This document shows positions 15,390-25,675 of a stretch of DNA of 64,000 nt, one piece after another. The stretch comes from Holophagales bacterium. GTDB taxonomy: Bacteria > Acidobacteriota > Thermoanaerobaculia > UBA5066. Under the pieces are notes generated by a model. It saw only the letters and a list, made by a program, of their open reading frames with translations, made no database searches and had not been told where the DNA came from. The number at the start of each line of letters is the position of its first letter. The first letter of the stretch is position 1. The stretch is taken from positions 248,001-312,000 of the forward strand of contig JADJZB010000021.1 of assembly GCA_016719485.1 (NCBI GenBank). The letters are read 5' to 3'. The translations under genes and the position numbers were made by a program.

Positions 15390-17465
15390 ATGGCGAGAAC
15401 GCACGCGCTCGAAAACTGCAGAAATATCGGCATCATGGCTCACATCGATGCCGGTAAGACGACGACTACGGAGAGGATCCTCTTCTACACCGGCGTCAGC
15501 TACAAGCTGGGTGAGGTCCACGAGGGCACTGCCACGATGGACTGGATGGTGCAGGAGCAGGAGCGCGGCATCACGATCACTTCGGCCGCCACGACCTGCG
15601 CCTGGAAGGGCACCCGGATCAACATCATCGACACGCCGGGGCACGTCGACTTCACCGCCGAGGTGGAGCGCTCGCTCCGCGTCCTCGACGGCGCGGTCGC
15701 GGTCTTCGACGCGGTGTCGGGCGTCGAGCCGCAGTCGGAGACGGTCTGGCGCCAGGCCGACCGCTACGGCGTTCCCCGCATCGCGTTCGTCAACAAGATG
15801 GACCGCGTCGGGGCCGACTTCGACCGCTGCGTCGAGATGATGATCTCCAAGCTCGGCGCCAAGCCGGTGCCGATCATCCTCCCGTGGGGCTCTGCCGAGA
15901 CGTTCCGCGGCGTCATCGACCTGTTCGACGAGATCGCGTACGACTTCAAGGACGAGGCCCTCGGCGCCGAGTTCCAGACCGTCGAGGTCCCGGCCGAGCA
16001 CCGCGCCGAACTCGCCGCCTGGCGCGAGAAGGCGATCGAGGCGATCGCCGAGACCGACGACGAACTGATGCACAAGTACCTCGAGGGGATCATCCCCTCG
16101 GCGGCGGAGCTCAAGGCCGCCCTCCGGCGGGCGACGATCATCGGGCGGCTCCACCCGGTCGTCTGCGGCTCCGCGTTCAAGAACAAGGCCGTCCAGCAGC
16201 TGCTCGACGCCGTCATCGCGTACCTCCCCTCTCCGATCGACATCCCGCCCATCAAGGGAGTCGACGAGGACGGCAAGGACACGTGGCGCGAGACGAAGGA
16301 CGACGCCCCGTTCGCGGGCCTCATCTTCAAGATCATGACCGACCCCTTCGTCGGCCAGCTCGCCTTCTTCCGCGTCTACTCGGGGCACCTCGACGCCGGG
16401 TCCGGCGTCTACAACGCCACGAAGCAGACGAACGAGCGGGTCGGCCGTCTCCTCAAGATGCACGCGAACAAGCGCGAGGAGATCAAGGAGATCTGGGCGG
16501 GCGACATCGGCGCGGCGGTGGGCCTGAAGAACGTCGTCACGGGCGACACGATCTGCGAGAAGAAGTCCGTCGTCGTCCTCGAGGCGATGAAGTTCCCCGA
16601 GCCGGTCATCACCCTCTCGATCGAGCCGAAGACGAAGGTCGACCAGGAGAAGATGGGCCTCGCCCTCGCGAAGCTCATGCAGGAAGACCCGACGTTCCGG
16701 GTCACGACCGACAAGGAGACGAACCAGACGATCATCGCCGGGATGGGCGAGCTCCACCTCGAGATCATCGTCGACCGCCTGATCCGCGAGTTCAACGTCG
16801 GCGCGAACGTCGGCAAGCCCCAGGTCGCCTACCGCGAATCGATCCGCAAGGAGGCGCAGGCCGAAGGGCGCTTCATCCGCCAGACGGGCGGCAAGGGCCA
16901 GTACGGCCACGCGAAGATCCGGCTCCGGCCCCACCCGGAAGGGAAGGACTACGAGTTCGTCAACGCGATCGTCGGCGGCGTGATCCCGCGCGAGTTCATC
17001 AAGCCGATCGACCAGGGAATCCGGGAGGCGATCCTCACGGGGGTCCTCGCGGGCTATCCCACGACGCAGATCCAGGTCGAGCTCTACGACGGCTCGTACC
17101 ACGACGTGGACTCCTCGGAGATGGCGTTCAAGATCGCCGGCTCCATGGCGTTCCAGGCCGCGGCAAAGAAGGCCGACCCGGCCCTCCTCGAGCCGATGAT
17201 GGCCGTGGAGGTCGTCACGCCCGAGGACTTCATGGGCGACGTCATCGGGGACCTGAACTCGCGCCGCGGAAAGATCAACCACATGGAGCCGCGCGTGAAC
17301 TTCCAGGTCATCACGGCGAGCGTCCCGCTCTCGGAGATGTTCGGCTATTCCACGACCCTGCGGTCCCTGACCCAGGGCCGGGCCAACTACAGCATGCAGT
17401 TCGAGCGCTACGACGAGGTCCCGAAGGCGATCGCCGAGGGAATCATCGCGAAGGTCTCAGCCTGA
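15390..17465 (+). CDS. fusA: elongation factor G
   Basis: A 691-residue translocation GTPase. The P-loop is AHIDAGKTTTTER, switch I has the canonical QEQERGITITSAATT, G3 is DTPGHVDF and G4 is NKMDRVGADF. Domain IV contains GGKGQYGHAKI. It lies between rpsG and tuf, as in the classic str operon. Its switch I is ordinary, unlike that of the adjacent EF-Tu. Confidence 0.97.
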   Translation: MARTHALENCRNIGIMAHIDAGKTTTTERILFYTGVSYKLGEVHEGTATMDWMVQEQERGITITSAATTCAWKGTRINIIDTPGHVDFTAEVERSLRVLDGAVAVFDAVSGVEPQSETVWRQADRYGVPRIAFVNKMDRVGADFDRCVEMMISKLGAKPVPIILPWGSAETFRGVIDLFDEIAYDFKDEALGAEFQTVEVPAEHRAELAAWREKAIEAIAETDDELMHKYLEGIIPSAAELKAALRRATIIGRLHPVVCGSAFKNKAVQQLLDAVIAYLPSPIDIPPIKGVDEDGKDTWRETKDDAPFAGLIFKIMTDPFVGQLAFFRVYSGHLDAGSGVYNATKQTNERVGRLLKMHANKREEIKEIWAGDIGAAVGLKNVVTGDTICEKKSVVVLEAMKFPEPVITLSIEPKTKVDQEKMGLALAKLMQEDPTFRVTTDKETNQTIIAGMGELHLEIIVDRLIREFNVGANVGKPQVAYRESIRKEAQAEGRFIRQTGGKGQYGHAKIRLRPHPEGKDYEFVNAIVGGVIPREFIKPIDQGIREAILTGVLAGYPTTQIQVELYDGSYHDVDSSEMAFKIAGSMAFQAAAKKADPALLEPMMAVEVVTPEDFMGDVIGDLNSRRGKINHMEPRVNFQVITASVPLSEMFGYSTTLRSLTQGRANYSMQFERYDEVPKAIAEGIIAKVSA

Positions 17466-17562
17466 TCCGGCTGGTCCCCCGCGAGAGAACGAGTCGGGCA
17501 ACACCCAACAGACTTCCCTAGAGGTCTGACACGACGGACCGAGGAGAGATTCGGAGGAAACG

Positions 17563-18765
<1,203 letters not shown>

Positions 18766-18853
18766 CGAGGGGCCGGTCGTGAAGGGGGGCGCAGAAGGCG
18801 CTCCCCGTACACGGCCGGTCTCCGCCCCAAAGGGCGGAACCACGAGAAAGACG

Positions 18854-19171
18854 ATGGGCAACGACAAGATCCGCATCCGCCTCAAGGGGTACGACTACCG
18901 CATCCTCGACCAGTCGACGCTCGAAATCGTCGACACGGCGCGCCGTTCGGGCGCCAAGGTCGCCGGCCCCATCCCCCTGCCGACGACCATCTCGCGGTGG
19001 ACGGTCAACCGCTCCCCGCACGTCGACAAGAAATCGCGTGAGCAGTTCGAGATGCGGACCCACAAGCGACTCCTCGACATCTTCGAGTGGACGCCGCAGA
19101 CCGTCGACGCCCTCACCAAGCTGGAGCTCCCCGCCGGTGTGGAAGTCGAAATCCGCACCATGGGGAAGTAG
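18854..19171 (+). CDS. rpsJ: 30S ribosomal protein S10
   Basis: A 105-residue protein of the 30S head, also the NusE partner of NusB in antitermination. It has KIRIRLKGYDYRILDQS, the conserved loop GPIPLPT and RTHKRLLDI. ATG 18854 gives the family size. It opens the S10 operon and follows tuf by 88 nt. Confidence 0.96.
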   Translation: MGNDKIRIRLKGYDYRILDQSTLEIVDTARRSGAKVAGPIPLPTTISRWTVNRSPHVDKKSREQFEMRTHKRLLDIFEWTPQTVDALTKLELPAGVEVEIRTMGK

Positions 19172-19198
19172 TCCGGAGCCGCAACGAGGTTTTTGACC

Positions 19199-19846
19199 AT
19201 GATCACAGGGATTCTGGGGCGCAAGATCGGGATGACCCAGCTCTTCGCTGCCGACGGCACCGTGGTGCCGGTGACGGTGGTGGAGGCCGGGCCGTGCCTG
19301 GTCGTCCAGCGCAAGACCAAGCAGAACGACGGCTACGACGCGGTCCAGCTCGGGCTCGTCGGGCCCCGTCCGTCGCCCCGCCGCCTCACGAAGGCCGCCC
19401 GCGGCCACTTCGAGAAGGCCGGCGTCCCCCCGACCCGGACCGTCGGCGAGGTCCGGTGTGAGGAGGGGGACCCGTTCGCCCCGGGCGACAAGGTCCTCTG
19501 CGACATCTTCAACCCCGCCGAGCACGTCGACGTCGTCGGCGTCTCCAAGGGGAAGGGATTCCAGGGGGTCGTCAAGCGCCACGGCTTTGCCGGCGGCGTC
19601 GCGACTCACGGCTCGATGTTCCACCGAGCCCCCGGCTCGATCGGAGCCTCGGCGTACCCCTCCCGCGTCTACCCCGGGACCCGCTCGTCGGGCCGGATGG
19701 GCGGGAAGCAGATCACGACCAAGAACCTCGAGGTCGTCAAGATCGACGCCGAGAACCACCTGATCTACCTGAGGGGCGCGGTCCCCGGGGCCCGGAACAC
19801 GGTCATCAAGATCGTGAAGAAGGCCCCGCGGACGCAGGCGGCTTGA
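19199..19846 (+). CDS. rplC: 50S ribosomal protein L3
   Basis: A 215-residue protein near the peptidyl-transferase centre. It begins MITGILGRKIGMTQLF, has VVQRKTKQNDGYDAVQLG, and the conserved GKGFQGVVKRHGF and HRAPGSIG. ATG 19199 is 9 nt after ACGAGG. A TTG two codons earlier is less likely. Confidence 0.96.
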   Translation: MITGILGRKIGMTQLFAADGTVVPVTVVEAGPCLVVQRKTKQNDGYDAVQLGLVGPRPSPRRLTKAARGHFEKAGVPPTRTVGEVRCEEGDPFAPGDKVLCDIFNPAEHVDVVGVSKGKGFQGVVKRHGFAGGVATHGSMFHRAPGSIGASAYPSRVYPGTRSSGRMGGKQITTKNLEVVKIDAENHLIYLRGAVPGARNTVIKIVKKAPRTQAA

Positions 19847-19857
19847 GGAGAGGGACG

Positions 19858-20514
19858 ATGCCGACCATCAAGAAGACGGCTCCCTCCACGAGCCTCACCG
19901 TCCCGATCCGGAACCTGAACGCCGAGACCGTCGGCGAGGCGAACCTCCCCGAGGAGATCTTCGGGGTTCCCTTCCGCCGCCACATCGTGTGGGAGGTCGT
20001 CCGGGCGATCCGCGCGCGCGAGCACGCGGGGACCCACAAGGTCAAGGTCCGCTCCGAGGTCTCCGGCTCGGGAAAGAAGCCTTTCAAGCAGAAGGGCACC
20101 GGCCGGGCCCGCCAGGGCGGCGGCCGTCCGCCGATCCACCGCCACGGCGGCACGGTGCACGGGCCGGTCGTCCGCTCCTACGACCTCAAGGTCAACGTCG
20201 CGACGAAGAAGGCGGCCCTGCGCTGCGTCCTGTCGGAGAAGCTCCGCGAGAACCAGCTCTTCCTCCTCGAGAGCCTCGAGCTCCCGACGCACCGGACGAA
20301 GGACCTCGCCGCGACGATGGCCAAGCTCGGCATCACCGGCAAGGCGCTCCTCCTGGACCGCCGCGAGAACGAGAAGCTCGCGAAGGCCGCGCGGAACAAC
20401 CCCTTCCTGGCCGTGGAAGACGCTCTCGGCCTCGACGCCTACTCGGCGCTCGAGGCGGGGGCGGTCATCCTGACGGAGCAGGCACTCAAGACGGTCACCG
20501 AGGTGCTCGGATGA
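19858..20514 (+). CDS. rplD: 50S ribosomal protein L4
   Basis: A 218-residue protein that lines the exit tunnel with L22 and in some bacteria represses the S10 operon. It has KPFKQKGTGRARQGGGRPPI and the HRHGGTVHGP loop. ATG 19858 follows GGAGAGGG. Its end overlaps the L23 start in ATGA. Confidence 0.95.
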   Translation: MPTIKKTAPSTSLTVPIRNLNAETVGEANLPEEIFGVPFRRHIVWEVVRAIRAREHAGTHKVKVRSEVSGSGKKPFKQKGTGRARQGGGRPPIHRHGGTVHGPVVRSYDLKVNVATKKAALRCVLSEKLRENQLFLLESLELPTHRTKDLAATMAKLGITGKALLLDRRENEKLAKAARNNPFLAVEDALGLDAYSALEAGAVILTEQALKTVTEVLG

Positions 20515-20804
20515 AGACCGCCCAGTCGATTCTCCTGAAGCCCATCATCACCGAGAAGTCGACCACCTTGCGCGAGACGCAGAACGTCCTCACGTTCAAG
20601 GTGGCCGGCGACGCGAACAAGATCGAGATCCGGCGCGCCGTCGAGGTCCTCTTCAGCGTCAAGGTCGACTCCGTCCGCGTCCTGAAGACGACGTCGAAGA
20701 TCAAGAAGGTCGGGCGTTCCATCGGCCGGACGAGCGAAGGGCGGAAGGCCTACGTGAAGCTGAAGGCGGGCGAGAAGCTGCCGCCGATCTTCGAGGGGGT
20801 CTGA
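20511..20804 (+). CDS. rplW: 50S ribosomal protein L23
   Basis: A 97-residue protein at the tunnel exit, the docking site of trigger factor and SRP. It begins MKTAQSILLKPIITEKS and contains LTFKVAGDANKIEIRRAVE. The start overlaps the rplD stop by 4 nt. Confidence 0.95.
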   Translation: MKTAQSILLKPIITEKSTTLRETQNVLTFKVAGDANKIEIRRAVEVLFSVKVDSVRVLKTTSKIKKVGRSIGRTSEGRKAYVKLKAGEKLPPIFEGV

Positions 20805-20805
20805 C

Positions 20806-21630
20806 ATGCCGGTTCGCTCTTACAAGCCCACGTCCCCCGGTCTCCGGCAGCGGACGACCAGCGACTTCGCGGAGATCACGCGGAGCGCCCCCGAGAAGAG
20901 CCTCACGCGCGGGAAGATGAAGACGGGCGGCCGGAACAACCTCGGCCAGCTCACTTCCTGGTGGCGTGGTGGCGGCCACAAGCGCCGCTACCGGGTCATC
21001 GACTTCAAGCGCGACAAGACCGGCATTCCCGGCAAGGTCGCGTCCGTCGAGTACGACCCGAACCGGTCGGCCCGCATCGCGCTGATCCACTACGCGGACG
21101 GCGAGAAGCGCTACATCATCGCGCCGAACGGTCTCGAGATCGGCCAGACGGTCGTCGCCGGCCCGACCGCCGACATCCTGACCGGGAACTCGCTTCCGCT
21201 GAAGTCGATCCCGCTCGGCACGGTCGTCCACAACGTCGAGCTGACGCCCGGAAAGGGCGGGCAGATGGTCCGGTCGGCCGGCGCGGGCGCCCAGGTCATG
21301 GCGAAGGAAGGCGAGCACTGCCTCCTCCGCATGCCCTCCGGCGAGCTCCGCAAGGTCCGCATCGGCTGCTATGCCACGATCGGGCAGGTCGGGAACCTCG
21401 AGCACGAGAACATCTCGATCGGCAAGGCGGGGCGGAACCGCTGGCTGGGGTGGAAGCCGCACAACCGCGGCGTCGCGATGAACCCGGTCGACCATCCGAT
21501 GGGCGGCGGCGAGGGAAAGACGTCGGGCGGCCGGCACCCCTGCTCCCCGTGGGGCTGGAAGACCAAGGGCTCGAAGACCCGGAACAACAAGCGCACTGAC
21601 AACATGATCGTCAAGCGCCGCAAGAAGTAA
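20806..21630 (+). CDS. rplB: 50S ribosomal protein L2
   Basis: A 274-residue core protein needed for subunit joining and peptidyl transfer. It has GGGHKRRYRVIDFKRDK, ALIHYADGEKRYI, and the conserved C-terminal GVAMNPVDHPMGGGEGK with the functional His. One nt separates it from the rplW stop. Confidence 0.97.
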   Translation: MPVRSYKPTSPGLRQRTTSDFAEITRSAPEKSLTRGKMKTGGRNNLGQLTSWWRGGGHKRRYRVIDFKRDKTGIPGKVASVEYDPNRSARIALIHYADGEKRYIIAPNGLEIGQTVVAGPTADILTGNSLPLKSIPLGTVVHNVELTPGKGGQMVRSAGAGAQVMAKEGEHCLLRMPSGELRKVRIGCYATIGQVGNLEHENISIGKAGRNRWLGWKPHNRGVAMNPVDHPMGGGEGKTSGGRHPCSPWGWKTKGSKTRNNKRTDNMIVKRRKK

Positions 21631-21651
21631 GGCGGAGCGAAGGAAACCCTG

Positions 21652-21951
21652 ATGTCGCGTTCGACAAAGAAAGGCCCCTTCGTGGACGGGCACCTCCTGG
21701 AGAAGATCGTCGCCCTCAACTCGGCTGGGGACAAGCGCGTGGTGAAGACCTGGTCGCGCCGTTCGACGATCATGCCCGAGATGGTCGGTCACACGCTCGC
21801 GGTCCACAACGGGAAGAAGTTCATTCCCGTCTACGTCTCCGAGAACATGGTCGGTCACAAGCTCGGCGAGTTCTCTCCCACCCGGACCTTCAAGGGCCAC
21901 TCGGGCCGGAAGGTCGAGAAGGGGGCTTCGCCCGCCCCGGCGGCGAAGTAA
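21652..21951 (+). CDS. rpsS: 30S ribosomal protein S19
   Basis: A 99-residue protein of the 30S head. It begins MSRSTKKGPFVDGHLLEKI and contains TWSRRSTIMPEMVGHT and EFSPTRTFKGH. The last 15 residues are a short Ala/Lys-rich tail. Confidence 0.96.
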   Translation: MSRSTKKGPFVDGHLLEKIVALNSAGDKRVVKTWSRRSTIMPEMVGHTLAVHNGKKFIPVYVSENMVGHKLGEFSPTRTFKGHSGRKVEKGASPAPAAK

Positions 21952-21961
21952 CGGAGCGCCG

Positions 21962-22573
21962 ATGGAAGCCGTTGCCCGCCTCCGCCACTACCGCGGCTCC
22001 GCGCAGAAAGTGCGGCTCGTCGCCGACCTGATCCGCATGAAGCCCGTCGGCCGTGCGCTCGCGATGCTGCGCGCCACGCCGAAGGGCTGCGCCCCCGACC
22101 TGAAGAAGCTCCTGGAGTCGGCCGTCGCCAACGCCCAGCAGAACGGCTCCGGCGTCGACGCCGACGCCCTCGTCGTCTCCCGGATCCTCGTCGACGGCGC
22201 AGGTCGCAAGCCCCTCCAGCGCAACGCCATGATCCGCTCGGTCTCCAACTACAAGAAGCGCTACGCCCGGCCCCGCTTCATGAGCGGACCGCAGGGCCGG
22301 ATGTGGCTCGTCACGAGGCCGTTCTGCCACGTGACGGTCCACCTGTCGGACGACCCGGTCGTCCGGCGCAAGGCGGGGCTCGCCGCCGAGCCGGCGCGGC
22401 CCGTCGCCAGGAAGAAGGGCGGAAAGGTCGCCGCGGCCGTCGCCAAGGCCGCCGCCCGGCCGCCGGCCCCGAAGGACGCGGCGAAGGCCGCCCCGAAGGC
22501 CGAAGGCAAGCCGAAGGCCCCCAGGGCCAACAAGAGCGCGAAGGCCTCGGAGCCCGCCGGCGGGCAGGAGTAG
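21962..22573 (+). CDS. rplV: 50S ribosomal protein L22, extended
   Basis: A 203-residue protein; the family is usually about 110. The core (SAQKVRLVADLIR, LESAVANAQ) binds 23S rRNA. The long beta-hairpin that lines the exit tunnel, residues 78-126, spans about 50 residues between VD and HVTV, against about 30 in E. coli. Residues 131-203 form an Ala/Lys/Pro-rich tail. The frame is clean and both neighbours are normal, so the extra length is real unless the tail is trimmed after translation. Confidence 0.94.
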   Translation: MEAVARLRHYRGSAQKVRLVADLIRMKPVGRALAMLRATPKGCAPDLKKLLESAVANAQQNGSGVDADALVVSRILVDGAGRKPLQRNAMIRSVSNYKKRYARPRFMSGPQGRMWLVTRPFCHVTVHLSDDPVVRRKAGLAAEPARPVARKKGGKVAAAVAKAAARPPAPKDAAKAAPKAEGKPKAPRANKSAKASEPAGGQE

Positions 22574-22578
22574 CAACG

Positions 22579-23226
22579 ATGGGTCAGAAGGTTCATCCGT
22601 ACGGGTTCCGCATCGGCTACAACCGGACCTGGCACTCGCGCTGGTACGCCGAGAAGGACTACCTCCGCTTCCTCCACGACGACCTCAAGCTGAGGGCCGA
22701 GCTCAAGCGCGACCTCGCGAACGCGGCCGTCTCCGAGGTCGAGATCGAGCGCGGGAACAAGCTCAAGATCAACATCATGACCGCCCGCCCCGGCGTCATC
22801 ATCGGGAAGAAGGGCGCGGCCGTCGACCAGCTCCGCGACCGTCTCCAGCGCCGGCTCGGCAAGGACATCCACGTCAACATCGTCGAGATCCAGCGCCCCG
22901 AGACGGACGCCCAGCTCGTCTCCGAGTCCATCGCGATGCAGCTCGAGCGGCGGGTCGCGTTCCGCCGGGCGATGAAGAAGGGGATGGAATCCGCCTTCCG
23001 CTTCGGTGCCCAGGGAATCAAGATCCGCTGCTCCGGCCGCCTCAACGGCGCCGAGATCGCGCGGTCGGAGTGGTACCAGGAGGGGCGCCTGCCGCTCCAC
23101 ACGCTCAAGGCCGACATCGACTACGGCTTCGCCGAGGCCCGCACGACGTACGGGAAGATCGGCGTCAAGTGCTGGATCTACAAGGGCGACCTCCACCGCG
23201 CGAAGTCGCGCCGGAAGGTCGCGTAA
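22579..23226 (+). CDS. rpsC: 30S ribosomal protein S3
   Basis: A 215-residue protein at the mRNA entry channel. It begins MGQKVHPYGFRIGYNRTW. The KH domain has TARPGVIIGKKGAAVDQLR, and the C-terminal domain has GRLNGAEIARSEWYQEGRLPLHTL. ATG 22579 lies 5 nt after the rplV stop. Confidence 0.96.
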   Translation: MGQKVHPYGFRIGYNRTWHSRWYAEKDYLRFLHDDLKLRAELKRDLANAAVSEVEIERGNKLKINIMTARPGVIIGKKGAAVDQLRDRLQRRLGKDIHVNIVEIQRPETDAQLVSESIAMQLERRVAFRRAMKKGMESAFRFGAQGIKIRCSGRLNGAEIARSEWYQEGRLPLHTLKADIDYGFAEARTTYGKIGVKCWIYKGDLHRAKSRRKVA

Positions 23227-23238
23227 GGAAGCCCCGCC

Positions 23239-23664
23239 ATGTTGATGCCCTCCAAGGTCAAGTACAGAAAGCAGCAGAAGGGGCGCCGGCGGGGCACCGC
23301 CCTGCGCGGCGGGTCGCTCTCCTTCGGGGAGTTCGGCCTGCAGGCGCTCGAGCCGGGGTGGCTCACCGCGCGGCAGATCGAAGCCGGACGCGTCGCGATC
23401 CAGCGCCACGTCAAGCGTGGCGGAAAGCTCTGGATCCGCGTCTTCCCCGACAAGCCCATCACGAAGAAGCCCGCCGAGACCCGAATGGGGAAGGGCAAGG
23501 GTGCGCCGGAGGCCTGGGTCTCCGTCATCAAGCCCGCCCGGATCCTGTTCGAGATGGAAGGCGTGGACGAAAAGACCGCCCGGGACGCCTTCCGGCTCGC
23601 CGCCGACAAGATCGGCATCAAGACCCGGTTCATCTCGCGCGCATTCGAGGAGGCCGTGCGATGA
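23239..23664 (+). CDS. rplP: 50S ribosomal protein L16
   Basis: A 141-residue protein that organises the A-site and tRNA elbow region. It begins MLMPSKVKYRKQQKGRRRG, has GLQALEPGWLTARQIEAGR and GKGKGAPEAWV. The stop overlaps the start of rpmC in ATGA. ATG 23245 is a possible alternative start. Confidence 0.96.
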   Translation: MLMPSKVKYRKQQKGRRRGTALRGGSLSFGEFGLQALEPGWLTARQIEAGRVAIQRHVKRGGKLWIRVFPDKPITKKPAETRMGKGKGAPEAWVSVIKPARILFEMEGVDEKTARDAFRLAADKIGIKTRFISRAFEEAVR

Positions 23665-23855
23665 AAGGGACGAACGTCGAGACGATGAAGGGCTGGTCCG
23701 CCGACGAGCGCACCGTCAAGCTCCGCGAGTGGACGCAGGCGCTCTTCAACCTCCGCCTCCAGAAGGCCACCGGCCAGCTGGAGAACCCGATGAAGATCCG
23801 CCAGCTGCGCCGGGACATCGCGCGGCTGAAGACGGCCGAGAGGCAGGCCCGATGA
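23661..23855 (+). CDS. rpmC: 50S ribosomal protein L29
   Basis: A 64-residue two-helix protein near the tunnel exit with LREWTQALFNLRLQKATGQLENPMKIRQLRRDIARLKT in overview (the conserved LFNLRLQ and IRQLRRDIAR). ATG 23661 overlaps the rplP stop. ATG 23685 (MKGWSADE) would give a more usual N-terminus. It overlaps rpsQ by 4 nt. Confidence 0.92.
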   Translation: MKGTNVETMKGWSADERTVKLREWTQALFNLRLQKATGQLENPMKIRQLRRDIARLKTAERQAR

Positions 23856-24145
23856 CCACCGAGACCACACCCGCCGCGGAGAAGCCCGCGGTCCGCAAGA
23901 GCCGCAAGGTCGGCACGGTCGTCTCCAACAAGATGGAGAAGACCGTCGTCGTCGAGGTCACCCGCCTCGTCAAGCACGGCCGCTACGGGAAGTTCATGAA
24001 GAAGTCCGCCCGGTTCCTCGCCGACGACCGCGTCTTCGCGTGCATTCCCGGAGACGTCGTCGAGATCGAGGAGACGCGGCCCCTGTCCGCGCGCAAGCGC
24101 TGGCGCGTCCGCGCCGTCGTGACCGCGGCGCGGCGCGAAGGGTAG
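23852..24145 (+). CDS. rpsQ: 30S ribosomal protein S17
   Basis: A 97-residue OB-fold protein and primary 16S binder. It has GTVVSNKMEKTVVVEV, HGRYGKF and the C-terminal ARKRWRVRAVV. About 14 residues of Thr/Ala-rich sequence precede the core. The start is the ATG at 23852 in an ATGA overlap with rpmC. Confidence 0.94.
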   Translation: MTTETTPAAEKPAVRKSRKVGTVVSNKMEKTVVVEVTRLVKHGRYGKFMKKSARFLADDRVFACIPGDVVEIEETRPLSARKRWRVRAVVTAARREG

Positions 24146-24160
24146 GGGAGGAGAGCCGCC

Positions 24161-24535
24161 ATGATTCAGATGGGGACGATCCTCGACGTCGCGGACAACT
24201 CCGGAGCCAAGCGCCTCTTCTGCATCCGCCTCAAGGGGGGATCCGTCGGGCAGTACGGGCACCTGGGAGACGTGATCACCTGTGCGGTGAGGGAGTCGGC
24301 TCCGGACGCGCCCGACGCCGTGAAGAAGGGGAAGGTCGTGAAGGCCGTCATCGTGCGCACGCGCCGCGAGCAGCGCCGCCGCGACGGCAGCTACATCCGG
24401 TTCGACACCAACGCGGCCGTTCTGATCAACAACGACAAAGAGCCGATCGGCACCCGCGTGTTCGGGCCGGTCGCGCGGGAGCTGCGCGAGAGGAAGTTCA
24501 TGAAGATCATCTCGCTGGCTCCCGAGGTGATCTGA
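24161..24535 (+). CDS. rplN: 50S ribosomal protein L14
   Basis: A 124-residue protein at the subunit interface. It begins MIQMGTILDVADNSGAKRLFCI, contains VIVRTRREQRRRDGSYIRFD and ends in FMKIISLAPEVI. The length is normal, and GGAGGAGAG precedes the ATG. Confidence 0.97.
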   Translation: MIQMGTILDVADNSGAKRLFCIRLKGGSVGQYGHLGDVITCAVRESAPDAPDAVKKGKVVKAVIVRTRREQRRRDGSYIRFDTNAAVLINNDKEPIGTRVFGPVARELRERKFMKIISLAPEVI

Positions 24536-24545
24536 GGCGCCCGCG

Positions 24546-24914
24546 ATGAAGAAAAAACAGCCCGAATACAAGGGGAAGATCACCGTCCGGAAGGGTGACG
24601 ACGTCGTCATCCTGACCGGCAAGAACCGGGGGGCGCACGGGAAAGTCCTGCGCGTCGTGCCGGCGAAGGGCCGGGTCGTGGTGGAGGGAGTGAACCTCAT
24701 CAAGCGTGCCACGCGCCCGAACCCGCAGAAGAACATCAAGGGCGGGATCGTCGAGAAGGAAGCGGCCATCGCCATCTCGAACGTCATGCTCCGCGACCCG
24801 GAGACGGGCAAGCCGACCCGCGTCGGCGTGCGCGTCGAGGGGGGCGAGCGCGTGCGCTTCGCGCGCCGGAGCAACGCGACGATCTCTTCCGTTGTCAAGA
24901 AGACGGGAGCGTAA
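24546..24914 (+). CDS. rplX: 50S ribosomal protein L24
   Basis: A 122-residue assembly initiator with a KOW motif (KGDDVVILTGKNRGAHGKVLRV) and the family segment VEGVNLIKRATRPNPQ. It is slightly longer than average. It follows rplN by 10 nt. Confidence 0.96.
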   Translation: MKKKQPEYKGKITVRKGDDVVILTGKNRGAHGKVLRVVPAKGRVVVEGVNLIKRATRPNPQKNIKGGIVEKEAAIAISNVMLRDPETGKPTRVGVRVEGGERVRFARRSNATISSVVKKTGA

Positions 24915-24917
24915 GAG

Positions 24918-25460
24918 ATGACGTCGCGGCTCAACGACAAGTACCGCAAGGACGTCGTCCCGGTCCTGAAGAAGGAGTTCGGGATCGACAACGAGATGGC
25001 GGTTCCGAAGATCGAGAAGGTCGTCCTGAACATGGGCGTCGGTGAGGCGATCACGAACGTGAAGATCGTCGAAGCCGCCGCCGAGGAGCTGACCAAGATC
25101 GCAGGCCAGCGGGCCGTCATCACACGCGCCCGCAAGTCGATCGCGACCTTCAAGCTCCGCGCCGGCATGCCGATCGGCTGCCGGGTCACACTGCGCGGCG
25201 AGCGGATGTACGAGTTCCTCGACCGCCTTCTGAACATCGCCCTTCCGCGGGTGCGTGACTTCCGCGGCGTGCCCTCCAGGGCCTTCGACGGCCGCGGGAA
25301 CTACACGCTCGGCATCAAGGACCACCTCGTCTTCCCGGAGATCGACCCGGGCAAGGTGGACAAGTCGAAGGGCCTCAACGTCACGATCGTGACGACGGCC
25401 GGCTCCGACGACAGGGCGCGAGTCCTGCTCCGCGAGCTGGGCATGCCGTTCGGGCGCTAG
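24918..25460 (+). CDS. rplE: 50S ribosomal protein L5
   Basis: A 180-residue 5S rRNA binder in the central protuberance. It contains PKIEKVVLNMGVGEA, GQRAVITRARKSIATFKLR and the C-terminal ELGMPFGR. It lies 3 nt after the rplX stop. Confidence 0.97.
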   Translation: MTSRLNDKYRKDVVPVLKKEFGIDNEMAVPKIEKVVLNMGVGEAITNVKIVEAAAEELTKIAGQRAVITRARKSIATFKLRAGMPIGCRVTLRGERMYEFLDRLLNIALPRVRDFRGVPSRAFDGRGNYTLGIKDHLVFPEIDPGKVDKSKGLNVTIVTTAGSDDRARVLLRELGMPFGR

Positions 25461-25479
25461 GAACAAGGGAGAACCGTCG

Positions 25480-25665
25480 ATGGCTCGTCGCTCCTCAATC
25501 GTCAAGGCCAACAGGACGCCGAAGTTCGCGATCCGGGCGAAAAACCGCTGCAAGATCTGCGGCCGTCCCCGCTCGTACATGCGCAAGTTCGGCACCTGCC
25601 GCATCTGCTTCCGAAACCTCGCGCTCGCGGGCTACGTCCCGGGCGTGACCAAGGCGTCGTGGTGA
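25480..25665 (+). CDS. rpsN: 30S ribosomal protein S14, zinc-binding type
   Basis: A 61-residue short S14 with the four-Cys zinc site CKIC and CRIC separated by GRPRSYMRKFGT. It ends in GVTKASW, as this type usually does. The short form marks the zinc-dependent lineage rather than the longer Cys-less paralogue. Confidence 0.96.
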   Translation: MARRSSIVKANRTPKFAIRAKNRCKICGRPRSYMRKFGTCRICFRNLALAGYVPGVTKASW

Positions 25666-25675
25666 GGGGGGGCGC

